Shown here in pieces: positions 37,657-47,368 of a DNA stretch of 64,000 nucleotides. Position 1 is the first letter of the stretch. Every line of letters starts with the position of its first letter. The notes under the pieces were generated by a model. That model was not told where the DNA came from. It did no database searches and worked only from the letters and a program-made list of their open reading frames with translations. The position numbers and the translations under genes were made by a program. Source of the stretch: Burkholderiales bacterium (GTDB lineage Bacteria > Pseudomonadota > Gammaproteobacteria > Burkholderiales > SG8-41). Location: assembly GCA_030684405.1 (NCBI GenBank), contig JAUXYA010000021.1, positions 1 to 64,000 of the forward strand. Reading direction: 5' to 3'.

Positions 37657-38397
37657 TTAGATGGTCAGTCCGCCGCTGACTTCGATCACCGCACCGTTGA
37701 TGTAACTTGCTTCATCGGAAGCCAGAAAGGCGAAGGTGTTGGCGATTTCCTCGGGCTTACCCAGTCGCCCCATCGGCACCCGCTCCTCCAGGGCATGGAT
37801 GACCTTCTCAGGAACCGTGTTGAGAATCGGGGTCGAGATGAAGCCCGGGCACACTGCATTCGAGCGTATTCCCTTGCGCCCCAGTTCGCGCGCCCAGGTC
37901 TTGGCCATGCCGATGACGCCGAATTTTGCTGCAGCGTAATTCGTTTGCCCGAAGTTGCCGTGCAGGCCCACGATCGACGACGCGTTGAGAATGACGCCTG
38001 ATTTCTGCTCCAGCATCTTGTCAACCACGGCCTTGGTACAGTTGAAGACACCTTTCAGGTTGATGTCGATGACCCGGTCGAACTGCTCTTCCGTCATGTT
38101 CTTCAGTTGCGCATCGGCCACGATGCCGGCATTGTTGACTATGCAATCGACCCGGCCCCATTGATCCACGGTCGCCTTGACCATGGCTTCCAGCGATTTG
38201 ATGTCCCGGACATCAGCGATATGGCCTATTGCCTCGCCACCCTCGGCCTTGCACTGCGCCACGGTGTCGTCAATCCACTCCTGGTTGATGTCACAAACCA
38301 TTACTTTTGCACCTTCACGGGCAAATTTGAGGGCTGTGGCCTGCCCGATGCCGCGCCCGGCGCCGGTAATGATCGCTACTTTGTTCTTGAGTCGCAT
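37657..38397 (-). CDS. FabG-like short-chain dehydrogenase/reductase
   Basis: A 246-residue SDR. It shows GAGRGIGQATALKFA near residue 14, NNAGIVADAQL, the Ser in NASSIVGLHGNFG, and the YAAAK motif near residue 155. It is similar in length to FabG but not in the fab cluster, so it may be an acetoacetyl-CoA reductase or a reductase of a peripheral pathway. The ATG at 38397 has an AAAGGC ribosome-binding site. It converges with mtnA with a 21-nt gap. Whether it works with the aldolase is unknown. Confidence 0.88.
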   Translation of the reverse strand: MRLKNKVAIITGAGRGIGQATALKFAREGAKVMVCDINQEWIDDTVAQCKAEGGEAIGHIADVRDIKSLEAMVKATVDQWGRVDCIVNNAGIVADAQLKNMTEEQFDRVIDINLKGVFNCTKAVVDKMLEQKSGVILNASSIVGLHGNFGQTNYAAAKFGVIGMAKTWARELGRKGIRSNAVCPGFISTPILNTVPEKVIHALEERVPMGRLGKPEEIANTFAFLASDEASYINGAVIEVSGGLTI

Positions 38398-38606
38398 TTG
38401 TCGCCTTTGGGAATTGACTGCCTGAATTATGCTCAATTGCGGTGCACAATTTATCCCATTCTGGCGCAATGCACAATTATTCTGTTTATATGACTTAACT
38501 AATTGATTTAAAACAATTGGTGCGCAGCATTCCGGGCGGCAATCGACGACTCAAATGGTGCATGATGCATCGTATTGGTCATAAAGTTGAAACAACAACT
38601 CGCTGA

Positions 38607-39541
<935 letters not shown>

Positions 39542-39892
39542 TCAGAAAGGTAATGCCTGCGCATAGAGTTCAGGCTTGAACCCCACCAGCCGCTGTTCTC
39601 CGAGATCCAGCACAGGCCGTTTGATCATCGACGGCTGTGCCAGCATCAGTGCAATGGCTTTACGCTCGTCGAGCTCCTGTTTGTCGCCATCCGGTAGTTT
39701 GCGGAAGGTAGTGCCAGCGCGATTGAGCAGAGTTTCCCAGCCCAGTTCCTTGCACCAGCGCTGCAGGCGCTCGGCATCGATGCCTGCAGTTTTGTAATCG
39801 TGAAAGGCGTATGTGATTTCCCGGCCATCCAGCCAGGCACGGGCTTTTTTGACGCTGTCGCAGTTGCGAATGCCGTAAAGGATGATGGTCAA
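39542..39892 (-). CDS. ArsC/Spx-like reductase (YffB type)
   Basis: A 116-residue thioredoxin-fold protein beginning MTIILYGIRNCDSVKKA, with the single active-site Cys near residue 11 and IKRPVLDLGEQRLVGF at the C-terminus. It fits the Spx/MgsR/YffB branch of arsenate-reductase-like proteins. Arsenate reduction is not implied, since YffB-type proteins bind glutathione but have unclear roles. It lies 6 nt before tadA. Confidence 0.9.
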   Translation of the reverse strand: MTIILYGIRNCDSVKKARAWLDGREITYAFHDYKTAGIDAERLQRWCKELGWETLLNRAGTTFRKLPDGDKQELDERKAIALMLAQPSMIKRPVLDLGEQRLVGFKPELYAQALPF

Positions 39893-40008
39893 GGCAGCAC
39901 TACCCTCGCCTGCCCCATTTGGGTGGACAAGTACATAGCGGTACTTTACTGCATACAGGCCGTTAGCTCAAAACACGCGGCCGGAAACCTCCACCCAGCC
40001 CATGCAAT

Positions 40009-40206
40009 TCAACGTTGTGGCAGCAAGCGCTGGTATTCCTTTTTGACATCTGAGTAACATTCGCACGCCCGGTCCTCGAGCTTCGGCCGGTCAATCACAA
40101 TGATGCGACCGCGCGCGTATTCAATCAGACCATCTTTTTGCAGCTTTCCCGCCACCTGGGTGATGCTCTCCCGCCGGACCCCCAGCAAGCTTGCGATCAG
40201 TTCCTG
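40009..40206 (-). pseudogene. Crp/Fnr-family regulator, C-terminal remnant
   Basis: Only the final helix-turn-helix part of a Crp/Fnr regulator remains: QELIASLLGVRRESITQVA, then a GLIEYARGRIIVID wing and the family tail CECYSDVKKEYQRLL. The cAMP-like effector domain (about 150 residues) is missing. Homology stops sharply near 40206, where an unrelated ice-binding-protein fragment starts on the other strand. The open frame continues past the join but the extra residues are not regulator-like. No start codon or ribosome-binding site is credible. Confidence 0.78.
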
Positions 40207-40453
40207 GGCAGGATCACTTACGACCGCGGCCACTTCCAGTGTGCTCCTCACTGGCGGCGCAGTACCTAAGAACGTGTTTTGGCAGGTAGCCGGCGCCTCA
40301 GTGAACATCGGTGCAGCACCTGCCCGCTTTGAAGGCGTTGTATTGGCTCAGGTTGCCATTAATCTGGGCAACGGAGCGATTGCGAATAGCAGACTGCTGG
40401 CGCAAGCCGCAGTCAACCTCGGTGCGACTAACGTCACGCAATCTGACCCTTAA
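40207..40453 (+). pseudogene. Ice-binding (DUF3494) protein, C-terminal remnant
   Basis: The last 80 or so residues resemble the C-terminus of DUF3494 ice-binding/antifreeze-like proteins: AGSLTTAATSS, KNVFWQVAGASVNIG, and LAQVAINLGNGAIANSRLLA before the stop. The N-terminal two thirds, including the signal peptide and most of the beta-solenoid, are missing and are replaced by the reversed Crp/Fnr remnant. Its own intrinsic terminator follows. Assignment is by pattern memory, and a profile search would settle it. Confidence 0.7.
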
Positions 40454-40470
40454 ACTTTCGGCAGCAAGCT

Positions 40471-40505
40471 AAAACCGGCGGGATAACTTCCGCCGGTTTT
40501 TTTAT
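40471..40505 (+). terminator. Intrinsic terminator after the ice-binding remnant
   Basis: AAAACCGGCGG pairs with CCGCCGGTTTT across an 8-nt loop, followed by more T's. It is a classical rho-independent terminator, probably inherited from the lost full-length gene. Confidence 0.9.
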
Positions 40506-40576
40506 TGTCATTTCAAGGTGAAGGCACTAATGATTTAGAGGCACGTTGGCCTCGAATAGTGCGTAATAAAATATTG

Positions 40577-40600
40577 TTTTAAAACAGATACTTATATATT
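40577..40600 (+). repeat. A+T-rich motif copy 6
   Basis: TTTTAAAACAGATACTTATA and a following TATTAACGGCA lie at the left border of the formate dehydrogenase region. Sixteen bases match copy 1 exactly, and AACGGCA matches the flank of copy 3. Confidence 0.5.
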
Positions 40601-40631
40601 AACGGCAGCGCTATTCTTTAATGCTTAACAA

Positions 40632-40961
40632 CTAGCCGGCCCGTGCATCCTCGCTCGGTGCCCCCTGCTCAAGCCATGCCGCAAACGACTCCATGCGGTG
40701 CGCAAGTCGCCATTCGTCGAGGAGCGTGCGGGCAATCGCGCGCGTGGCACCGGTGACAGTGCTGGCCTCGACATAATCGAGCAGCCATTGTTCGAATGCA
40801 TCTGGTTTGGGATCGTCGCGAGCGGCCTGCTCGAGCAGGTCGCGCCGGATGGCCAGCCCGATCGAATCTGGGGTCTGGTCGCGTTTGCGGGCACGGCTGC
40901 GCCCTTCTGACGCGTCGAGTGCGGCGAGGAGTGCCGTGCAGACCCGGGCTGGGCGCAGCAT
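40632..40961 (-). CDS. Unknown protein at the end of the formate dehydrogenase operon
   Basis: A 109-residue soluble protein that I cannot assign. It starts 5 nt after fdhE. Visible features are a basic stretch ARKRDQTPDSIGLAIRRDLL, an acidic/aromatic middle DDPKPDAFEQWLLDYVEAS and a C-terminal helix RTLLDEWRLAHRMESFAAWL. No cysteine motif, signal or membrane segment is present. Tight linkage to fdhE suggests a role in maturation or regulation of the selenoenzyme. A similar small protein may accompany fdh operons in other betaproteobacteria, but I could not check. Confidence 0.72.
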   Translation of the reverse strand: MLRPARVCTALLAALDASEGRSRARKRDQTPDSIGLAIRRDLLEQAARDDPKPDAFEQWLLDYVEASTVTGATRAIARTLLDEWRLAHRMESFAAWLEQGAPSEDARAG

Positions 40962-40966
40962 GTCTG

Positions 40967-41857
40967 CTATAACCCGCGTGGCGCCGACGGCGGCACATGG
41001 CCAGCAACGGCCAACGAAGCGCGCAACGCAAATCCGGGCCCCGGTGGCTGGAGAAAACCCCGCTCGATCGCGGCGAGGTCGAATTCAACACTCGCGAGGT
41101 CAGTCGCAAGGACTTCGTCCGCCGGCGTGGCCTGAAGCGTCGTGTAGGACTTAAGGTAGCCCGAGCAGCCCCGGCAAACATCAAGCGCGAACCTCGACTT
41201 CTTGTCGTCAACGACCAGCGAGCCGAGTGTCTCGTGGTCGGTCGTTGCGCAATAGATGCAGGCGAGCACCGGCATCGGCCAGCCGACGCCGCAGCGTCCG
41301 CAGCGCAAGTGACGTGCCCTCTCGACGCCCCGTAACTCAGCAAACGCCGGCCACGCCCCGCACACCGGGCAGTAGCCTTGCGACCAGTTGGACACTGGGC
41401 TGCTCGCCCAATGCCGCGCGCAGGCGTGCAGATAAGGCATCGGCAGCAACTGTGCAAGCGTGCGCATGCCCTCCGGGGAGGCGCCCGTCCGCGACGCCCG
41501 CAGATCCAGCGCAAGGTGGTCACCGTTGACGGCCGCCAGAAACACCGCGAGCGCTGCGTCGGACGACTTCTCTTGCGCATGTTCCACATCGCCCGCCAGC
41601 GCGTGCAGACCCTGCGTACGAGCGACGCCGCTCAGGCGATCCAGCAGCCGCGCAACTGCGCGGTCATCGGGTCGCAGCACTGCACCAGCGAGCAAGGGCG
41701 TCAGGTCGGAGGTCACTGCCGTTCGTGGCGGATTTGCATCCCAGGACGGGCTGGAAAGCTCGGCGGCGACCTCGCGCACGACGCACAGCCACGCCGTCCA
41801 TTCTGGATTCGTCGTGATCAGTGTGTCGAGCTTTGAAACTGCGCTCGTCGCGCTCAT
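40967..41857 (-). CDS. fdhE: Formate dehydrogenase accessory protein FdhE
   Basis: A 296-residue FdhE, a rubredoxin-like protein needed for assembly of the active Tat-exported formate dehydrogenase. The four-cysteine pairs YCPVCGAWP, RCGRCGVGWP, CIYC and CRGCSGYLK bind iron. The C-terminal DLASVEFDLAAIERG is typical. ATG 41857 is preferred over an in-frame ATG 36 codons upstream, which would run into the lipoprotein gene. It follows that gene by 7 nt and precedes the unknown gene. Confidence 0.92.
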   Translation of the reverse strand: MSATSAVSKLDTLITTNPEWTAWLCVVREVAAELSSPSWDANPPRTAVTSDLTPLLAGAVLRPDDRAVARLLDRLSGVARTQGLHALAGDVEHAQEKSSDAALAVFLAAVNGDHLALDLRASRTGASPEGMRTLAQLLPMPYLHACARHWASSPVSNWSQGYCPVCGAWPAFAELRGVERARHLRCGRCGVGWPMPVLACIYCATTDHETLGSLVVDDKKSRFALDVCRGCSGYLKSYTTLQATPADEVLATDLASVEFDLAAIERGFLQPPGPGFALRASLAVAGHVPPSAPRGL

Positions 41858-41864
41858 TGTGCGT

Positions 41865-42089
41865 TCATCGCCGGCCAAACTGGCGTGCCTGACTTGCCGA
41901 ATCCAGCATGGGCGTCGCACCAGGCACGAGGCGCGGGGTATCGTGGTAAGGGCGCGAGCCTTCATGCATACGCACGACTTCAGGGCGGTTGCCGGTGTCG
42001 CCGCCGGGCCCGCCGCCTTGAGTGCGCGTCGCTTCCGGGCTGGTGCAGGCGGCGAGCAACAGCGAGAAAATGCTCAGCCGTAGTCTCAT
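41865..42089 (-). CDS. Small predicted lipoprotein of the fdh operon
   Basis: A 74-residue protein whose ATG overlaps the nrfD stop by four bases. It begins MRLRLSIFSLLLAAC, a short signal peptide ending in a lipobox LAAC (Cys15), so it should be a lipoprotein. The mature part is Gly/Pro/Arg-rich with conserved-looking stretches RPEVVRMHEGSRPYHDTPR and DSASQARQFGRR. I do not recognise the family. Translational coupling to nrfD and the gap of 7 nt to fdhE make it a bona fide operon member, perhaps a small partner of the membrane enzyme. Confidence 0.78.
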   Translation of the reverse strand: MRLRLSIFSLLLAACTSPEATRTQGGGPGGDTGNRPEVVRMHEGSRPYHDTPRLVPGATPMLDSASQARQFGRR

Positions 42090-42994
42090 GGCGCGTTCAC
42101 CACGGGGACGAACACGATGGCCGTGCGCACGAGGAAGCCACCGGCAAGAACCAGAGCGGCCGCGACGGACAGACCACCTTTGCCTTGCGGTCTGCGGCGG
42201 CGAAACGCAATCAGCGGCAGCACAATCCCGATGGTTATGCCTATCGCAAGCACGATGCCCCAGACGTTGAGCCAGCCGCGAACGGCCGGGCCGAGCGAGA
42301 TAAACAGCGCGACCAACACGAGAATCTGTACGACCAGAAGCCACATCCAAATGCGATTCAGCGCAGCTACAGCAGGGCTTTGCCAGCGCAGCCAGCGGGC
42401 ACCCAGCGCCAGCAGCGCAGCCGACATTGTGACGGCGGATACAATGAACAGCATGCCGAACAGCGGCGTGTCCGACCAGACTGGCCGGTTCAATACTGAA
42501 AGCATGACGCCGGTATAGCCGGTGACGTGAAGCGCGAGAATGGCGCCCAGCACGGCGACCAGGGTTCCAAGGAGAGCCGGTGGCCGCAGGCGCCGCGCGA
42601 ACCGCCAGTGGGGACGATGATGCTCAGCGATCGTCGCCACGAACGAGAGCGTCGCGAAAAAACCGAACAGCGGTACCGCCCACGATCCAGTCGACATCGG
42701 CACCCAATACTTGAACATCGGCCGTAGCGTGTGGTTCTCGATGAATAGATGCCAGAACCGGTCAGGCCGCGACAGATCGACGATCAGCACGACGCCAATC
42801 ACCAGCAGCAGCGGCAGCGTGATGTAGTAGCCCAGCCGCGCCAGCCGCCGGTCGCTCGAGCGACCCGTAAGGTCGATCATCGCCGAAAGGAAATAGGTTC
42901 CGCCGGCCAGCGCGCCGAGCACGAAGTACACGACGATCAGCCAGTACCAGTGCGGCGATGCGGTGAACCACGTGCTGCTCGGAGCATCGATCAT
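42086..42994 (-). CDS. NrfD/PsrC-type membrane subunit of formate dehydrogenase
   Basis: A 302-residue integral membrane protein with about eight helices, of the polysulfide reductase NrfD family. WYWLIVVYFVLGALAGGTYFL at the start and LHVTGYTGVMLSVLNRPVWSDTPL in the middle are typical. It lacks the haem-binding histidine pattern of FdnI and so is expected to pass electrons from the Fe-S subunit to quinone without cytochrome b. It lies 2 nt after fdhB. Confidence 0.9.
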   Translation of the reverse strand: MIDAPSSTWFTASPHWYWLIVVYFVLGALAGGTYFLSAMIDLTGRSSDRRLARLGYYITLPLLLVIGVVLIVDLSRPDRFWHLFIENHTLRPMFKYWVPMSTGSWAVPLFGFFATLSFVATIAEHHRPHWRFARRLRPPALLGTLVAVLGAILALHVTGYTGVMLSVLNRPVWSDTPLFGMLFIVSAVTMSAALLALGARWLRWQSPAVAALNRIWMWLLVVQILVLVALFISLGPAVRGWLNVWGIVLAIGITIGIVLPLIAFRRRRPQGKGGLSVAAALVLAGGFLVRTAIVFVPVVNAP

Positions 42995-42996
42995 CG

Positions 42997-43788
42997 TCAG
43001 TCCCTGCCGGCTTCGTCCGCGCGGCGGTCGCGGAAGTTGAAGATGCTGACGAGCCCGACGATGAGCGCTCCCAGCATCGTAAACAACGTGCCAGGCACCA
43101 GATGCCGGCTCGGCATTTTCGGATCGGGCGGAAGGCCGTACACCTCGGGCCGATCCACCAGCAGGAAAAATGCGTTCAGGCCGCCGAGCATCTTCTCGTC
43201 AGCACCGTACAGCACCGCGCGCTTTTCGCCGGCGGCGTGAAGCTGGTCCACGCGGCGGGCCGCGCGCTCCTTCAGTTCACGGACCGGCCCGAACACGATC
43301 GAGTCTGTGGGGCAGGCCTGCGAACACGCGGGCTCCATGCCAGCCTGCAGACGGTCGTAACACAGCGTGCATTTCTGGGCGGTGTTGGACACCGGGTTGA
43401 TGTCGATGACCCCGAACGGACACGCCGCGATACACGCCTTGCATCCGTTGCAGGTGTCCGACTGAATGACAACGGTATCGAATTCGGTGCGGATGATCGC
43501 GTTGGTCGGGCATACCTCCAGACAGCCTGCCTGCACGCAGTGCTTGCACACGTCGCTCAACATGGTCCAGCGGCCATCGCGGCGATCCTCGTCGATCTGC
43601 TCGATGAACTTTACGTGCCGCCAATGGGTTCCGTCGAGCTTGCGCGTGTTGTCGTAGCTGTCACCCGACAGCGTCTTGCGCGCGTCATCCAATGCGGGCA
43701 ACTGGTTCCACTGCTTGCATGCGACCTCGCAGGCCTTGCAGCCTATGCACACTGTCGGGTCGGTAAAGAATCCCATCGCTTCGGCCAT
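42997..43788 (-). CDS. fdhB: Formate dehydrogenase iron-sulfur subunit
   Basis: A 263-residue ferredoxin-like subunit with four [4Fe-4S] clusters: CIGCKACEVACKQWN, CKHCVQAGCLEVCPTNAI, CNGCKACIAACPFGVID and CTLCYDRLQAGMEPACSQACP. A C-terminal membrane helix (TLFTMLGALIVGLVSIF) anchors it, as in FdnH-type subunits. The ATG at 43788 follows AGGAG by about 10 nt; an in-frame upstream ATG lies within fdhA. It wires electrons from FdhA to the NrfD-type subunit. Confidence 0.93.
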   Translation of the reverse strand: MAEAMGFFTDPTVCIGCKACEVACKQWNQLPALDDARKTLSGDSYDNTRKLDGTHWRHVKFIEQIDEDRRDGRWTMLSDVCKHCVQAGCLEVCPTNAIIRTEFDTVVIQSDTCNGCKACIAACPFGVIDINPVSNTAQKCTLCYDRLQAGMEPACSQACPTDSIVFGPVRELKERAARRVDQLHAAGEKRAVLYGADEKMLGGLNAFFLLVDRPEVYGLPPDPKMPSRHLVPGTLFTMLGALIVGLVSIFNFRDRRADEAGRD

Positions 43789-43801
43789 CGTCAGTTTCTC
43801 C

Positions 43802-46800
43802 TCAAGCCTTTTGAACGTTGCACACAAAGGCCTTGCCTTCGTGCATCGAGACGTTCGGATCGCCGATGAGTGCGCTCATCTCGTTGACGACGTCGCCTGT
43901 GGTCAGGCCTTCCCACCCCCAGTGAAACGGCATGCCGACCTGGTGCACCATCTGGCCGGCAATCTTCAAGGGTTGCATGCGCCGCGTCACCAGCGCCTTG
44001 GCGTGCACTGAAGCGCGCGGGCTGGTGATGCGAACGCGGTCGAGATTGGCAATACCCTTCTCGCGCGCCAGCTCAGGCGACAACTCTACAAATAGCTCTG
44101 GCTGCAATTCGGCGAGCCACGGGTTCCAGCGGCTCATGGCACCCGACAGGTAATGCTCGGTGAGACGGTAGGTGGTGATGACGTGCGGGTATTTCGGGTC
44201 AGCTACATCGGCCAGAGGATTGCCGGCAACATTCCAATACTTGAGCACCGGGCTAGACTGTTGCCTGTACAGCGGATTGCGCACCGGCGATTCAGCCGGC
44301 TCATAGTGAGTGGGTAATGGCCCGTCCACCAGACCCTCCGGCACATACAACCAACCGACACCGTCTGCCTTCAGGATGAACGCATCGGTCCCTGAATGTG
44401 CATCCATGCCGGTCGCACCCGGCACGGGCTGTTGAGTAGGCGGCTTGGTCTCGGGAAAATCCGGCACGTCGAGGCCGACCCATTTGCGTTGCGCTTCGTC
44501 CCACCAGATGTATTTCTTGCGTTCGCTCCACGGGCGGCCCTGCGGGTCTGCGGACACGCGGTTATACAGAATGCGCCGGTTGGACGGCCACGCGAAGCCC
44601 CAGCCAAGCTGCGCGCCGCGCACGCCAGGCTTGTCTGCCACACGGTTCGCAGAGCGGTTTTCCCCCGGCGACGGAAACACGCCGCAGTAGATCCACGAGG
44701 CACAGCTGGTCGAGCCGTCATCGCTGAGGTCCTCAGCGCCGGCCAGGTGGCGGCCAGGGTTGTCGCTGTAGAAGCCGTTAATCTCCTTGAGAATCTTTTC
44801 AGACCCGGGTTCGCCCATCTGCCGGTCGCGTGCGTCATCGGACTCGTAGTCCCAGACCATATGCTTGAACCCCTCATCCCGTGCCAGCGTCGAGTTCGCA
44901 TAGAGCTTCTTCAGGCGTTTGCCCAGCTCATAGGTGAAGTACATGTCCGAGCGACAGTCGCCCGGCGCATTGGCCGCCTTGTAGTGCCACTGCAGCATTC
45001 GCTGCGTGTTGGTGAAACTTCCGTCGTACTCGGCCACCTGCGACGACGGGAAGAAGAACACCTCGGTCGCGATGTCGGCGGTCGCGACTTCGCCGGAGCG
45101 CACTTCAGGCGCCGTCTTCCAGAACATCGACGTCTCGTGCAACCAGTTGTCCTTGACTACCAGCCACTCGAGCTTGCGCAGGCCGGAACGCTCCAGCTTG
45201 GCGTTCAGCGAGGTCGCCGGGTTCTGGCCGATACAGAACATGCCCTTGACACGACCCTCGTTCATCGCGACGAACATCGGCATGTGCGAGTGGTCGCCAA
45301 TTATCTTTGGATGCCAGTCATAGCCGAAGTTGTTGTCGCGCGTCGCCGCAGCTCCGTACATCGACTTCAGGTACGACACCATGAACTTCGGCGTGTTGGC
45401 CCAGTAGCCGGTGGGTTGCGTCTCCTCGACCAGCCACTCGGCCAGCGACGCGTGCGGCTTCAGCGCCGACGGATGCGCCATGTAGCCATGGATCGAGTGG
45501 TACAAGGTCGGGATGTCGGTCGAACCCTGGATCGACGCATGGCCACGCAGGGCCACGATTCCGGCGCCGGGACGTCCGACGTTGCCCAGCAGCAATTGCA
45601 GCAGCGCCGCGCAGCCGATGATCTGCACTCCGTAGGTGTGCTGCGTCCACGCGACGGCGTAGGCGATCGACGTCGTCCGCTCGGCGCCGGAGTTGTCGAG
45701 GATCGTTTGCGCGACGCGCAGGAACAGGTCGCGCGGGCAGCCGGTCACCTGCTCGACCATCTCGGGCGTGTAGCGCGAGAAGTGCCGGCGCACGATCTGC
45801 AACACGCTGCGCGGATTGGCCAGGGTCTCGTCGCGCAGTTCAGGCGCGCCGACGAGTGCCTGCACCATGCGGTCGTACGGGGGACCGCTTGCGGCGTTCT
45901 TCAGCGCCCGTTTGGTCCGTTCGTCGCCGGGGCCGTCGTTGGCCTGTTCGCCGGAGCGTTGCGTATCAGCGATGCGGCCTCGCGAATGGGTGTCTGAGCC
46001 CGCATATTTCCACGACGAAGACTTGTATTCGCCAATGAAGCCGTTGAACGGCCACTCTTCGGCATCGCCGGTGTAGGCCATCAGTCCGGAGAAGACGCCG
46101 TCGAGATCTTCGGTGTCGCGAAATTCGCTGGAGATGATCGTCGACGCGTTCGTGTAGGTCGAGACGAAAGTTCGGAAGAAGGGATCCTGGTTCCAGCGCT
46201 CGCTGTTCAGAACAAAGTTGACGAGCCCGCCGAGAAAGGCGATGTCCGAGCCGGCGCGCAGTGGCGCATAAATGTCGGCCATCGCGCTGGTGCGCGTGAA
46301 ACGGGGGTCAACATGGATCAGTTTCGCACCGTGCTCGACCTTGGCCTTCATGGGCCAGCGAAACGCTACAGGATGGTTTTCGGCCATGTTGGAGCCCATG
46401 ACGAGCACACAGTCCGAGTCCTCCATTGCTCGCGGATACATCGTGGCCGCCCCGCGGCCCAGCCTGGTCCCCAGACCGGGGACACTCGAGCTATGTCATA
46501 TTCGCGCCTGGTTCTCGATGGGCACGATGCCCAGGCCGCGCATCAGCTTTTGCTGAATGTGGTTCCACTCGTTGTCTAGCGTGGCGCCACCCAGCGAGAA
46601 AATTGACGTTGTGCAGTTGACCAGCTTGCCGTTGCCAAGCCGCTCGATGAACGTCTCGTCGCGCGTCTTCTTTGTCAGTTCGGTGACGCGTGCCATCGCC
46701 CGCTCAAGGCCCCATACCTCCCAGTCGGCCGCACCAGGTGCGCGGTGCAACACCTGCGTCGGCCGGTTCGGATTGACATGAAGCTGGAAGATGGCCGCGC

Positions 46801-47092
46801 CTTTCGGGCACAGCGTGCCCTCGCTGTGGGGGCTGCGCACATCGCCTTCGATGTTGACGATACGATCGTTAACGGTGTGAATCAGCGTGGCGCAACCCAC
46901 AGCGCAGAACGGACAAATGCTCGGCGTGGCCTTTGCATTGCTGATGCGCAACTGCTGGGCGCGTGCTGCGCTCGGAGCCAGGCTCATGCCGGCGCCCACC
47001 AGGCCACCCACAGCGGTGCCGCCGACAAGTAGTCGGCCGAAATCGCGTCTCGAAATCTTCATCTTTTGATCGTTGGAGCTGGTGTTCTTCAT
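43802..47092 (-). CDS. fdhA: Formate dehydrogenase catalytic subunit, selenocysteine-containing
   Basis: Read as one 1096-residue protein with an in-frame TGA (46496-46498) translated as selenocysteine 199. A Tat signal (SRRDFGRLL, residues 14-22) is followed by a [4Fe-4S] site with Cys60, Cys63, Cys67 and Cys95, then ENQARI-Sec-HSSS. This matches the NQARV-U-H context of FdnG-type enzymes, where Sec ligates molybdenum or tungsten. The reading frame is preserved exactly on both sides of the TGA, and SECIS-like structure follows. It oxidises formate to CO2 in the periplasm. The start may instead be ATG 47062. SelA, SelB, SelD and tRNA-Sec are not in the window. Confidence 0.93.
46467..46483 (-). 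promoter_or_regulatory. SECIS-like hairpin for selenocysteine insertion
   Basis: On the minus strand GTCCCC pairs with GGGGAC around a GGTCT loop, 12 nt after the TGA codon. The GGTCT apical loop is the same as that of the Escherichia coli fdhF SECIS element recognised by SelB, and spacing from the TGA is similar. Confidence 0.82.
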
Positions 47093-47368
47093 GTCGTGTG
47101 TCGCCAAGAAATGAGCGATCGCACTATCCGTGTCGCAGCCGAGTCGGGTCTGTACGAAAGCGAACAGACTCTGCCGGACCCACACTCGCTTAATGCGTAG
47201 GGAAAGACGAAGTCGAGCAGGCATACGATGTGCAGCGTGGCGCCCGCCGAGTTCGGAAATCCGTGCCCGCAAGGACTTGATGACGATGCCGACAAACCCC
47301 ATTGAAACGCACCCTGCGCCGGCGTGGTGTGCCGCCTCCCCATCCTTGTCAGCCTGTCGCGCCGCCTC

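Noticed and set aside
37657-38397. SDR gene as the missing dehydrogenase half of the aldolase fusion
   Set aside because: It is on the opposite strand, FabG-like in all motifs, and lacks similarity in length and features to the RhaD-linked dehydrogenase domain, so a split fusion is not supported.
44396-45997. 533-codon plus-strand open frame inside fdhA
   Set aside because: Shadow of the formate dehydrogenase gene, no recognisable protein.
46442-46498. Reading fdhA as two separate genes or a frameshifted pseudogene
   Set aside because: Frame and homology continue without shift across the TGA, and a SECIS-like hairpin follows, so selenocysteine is the better reading.
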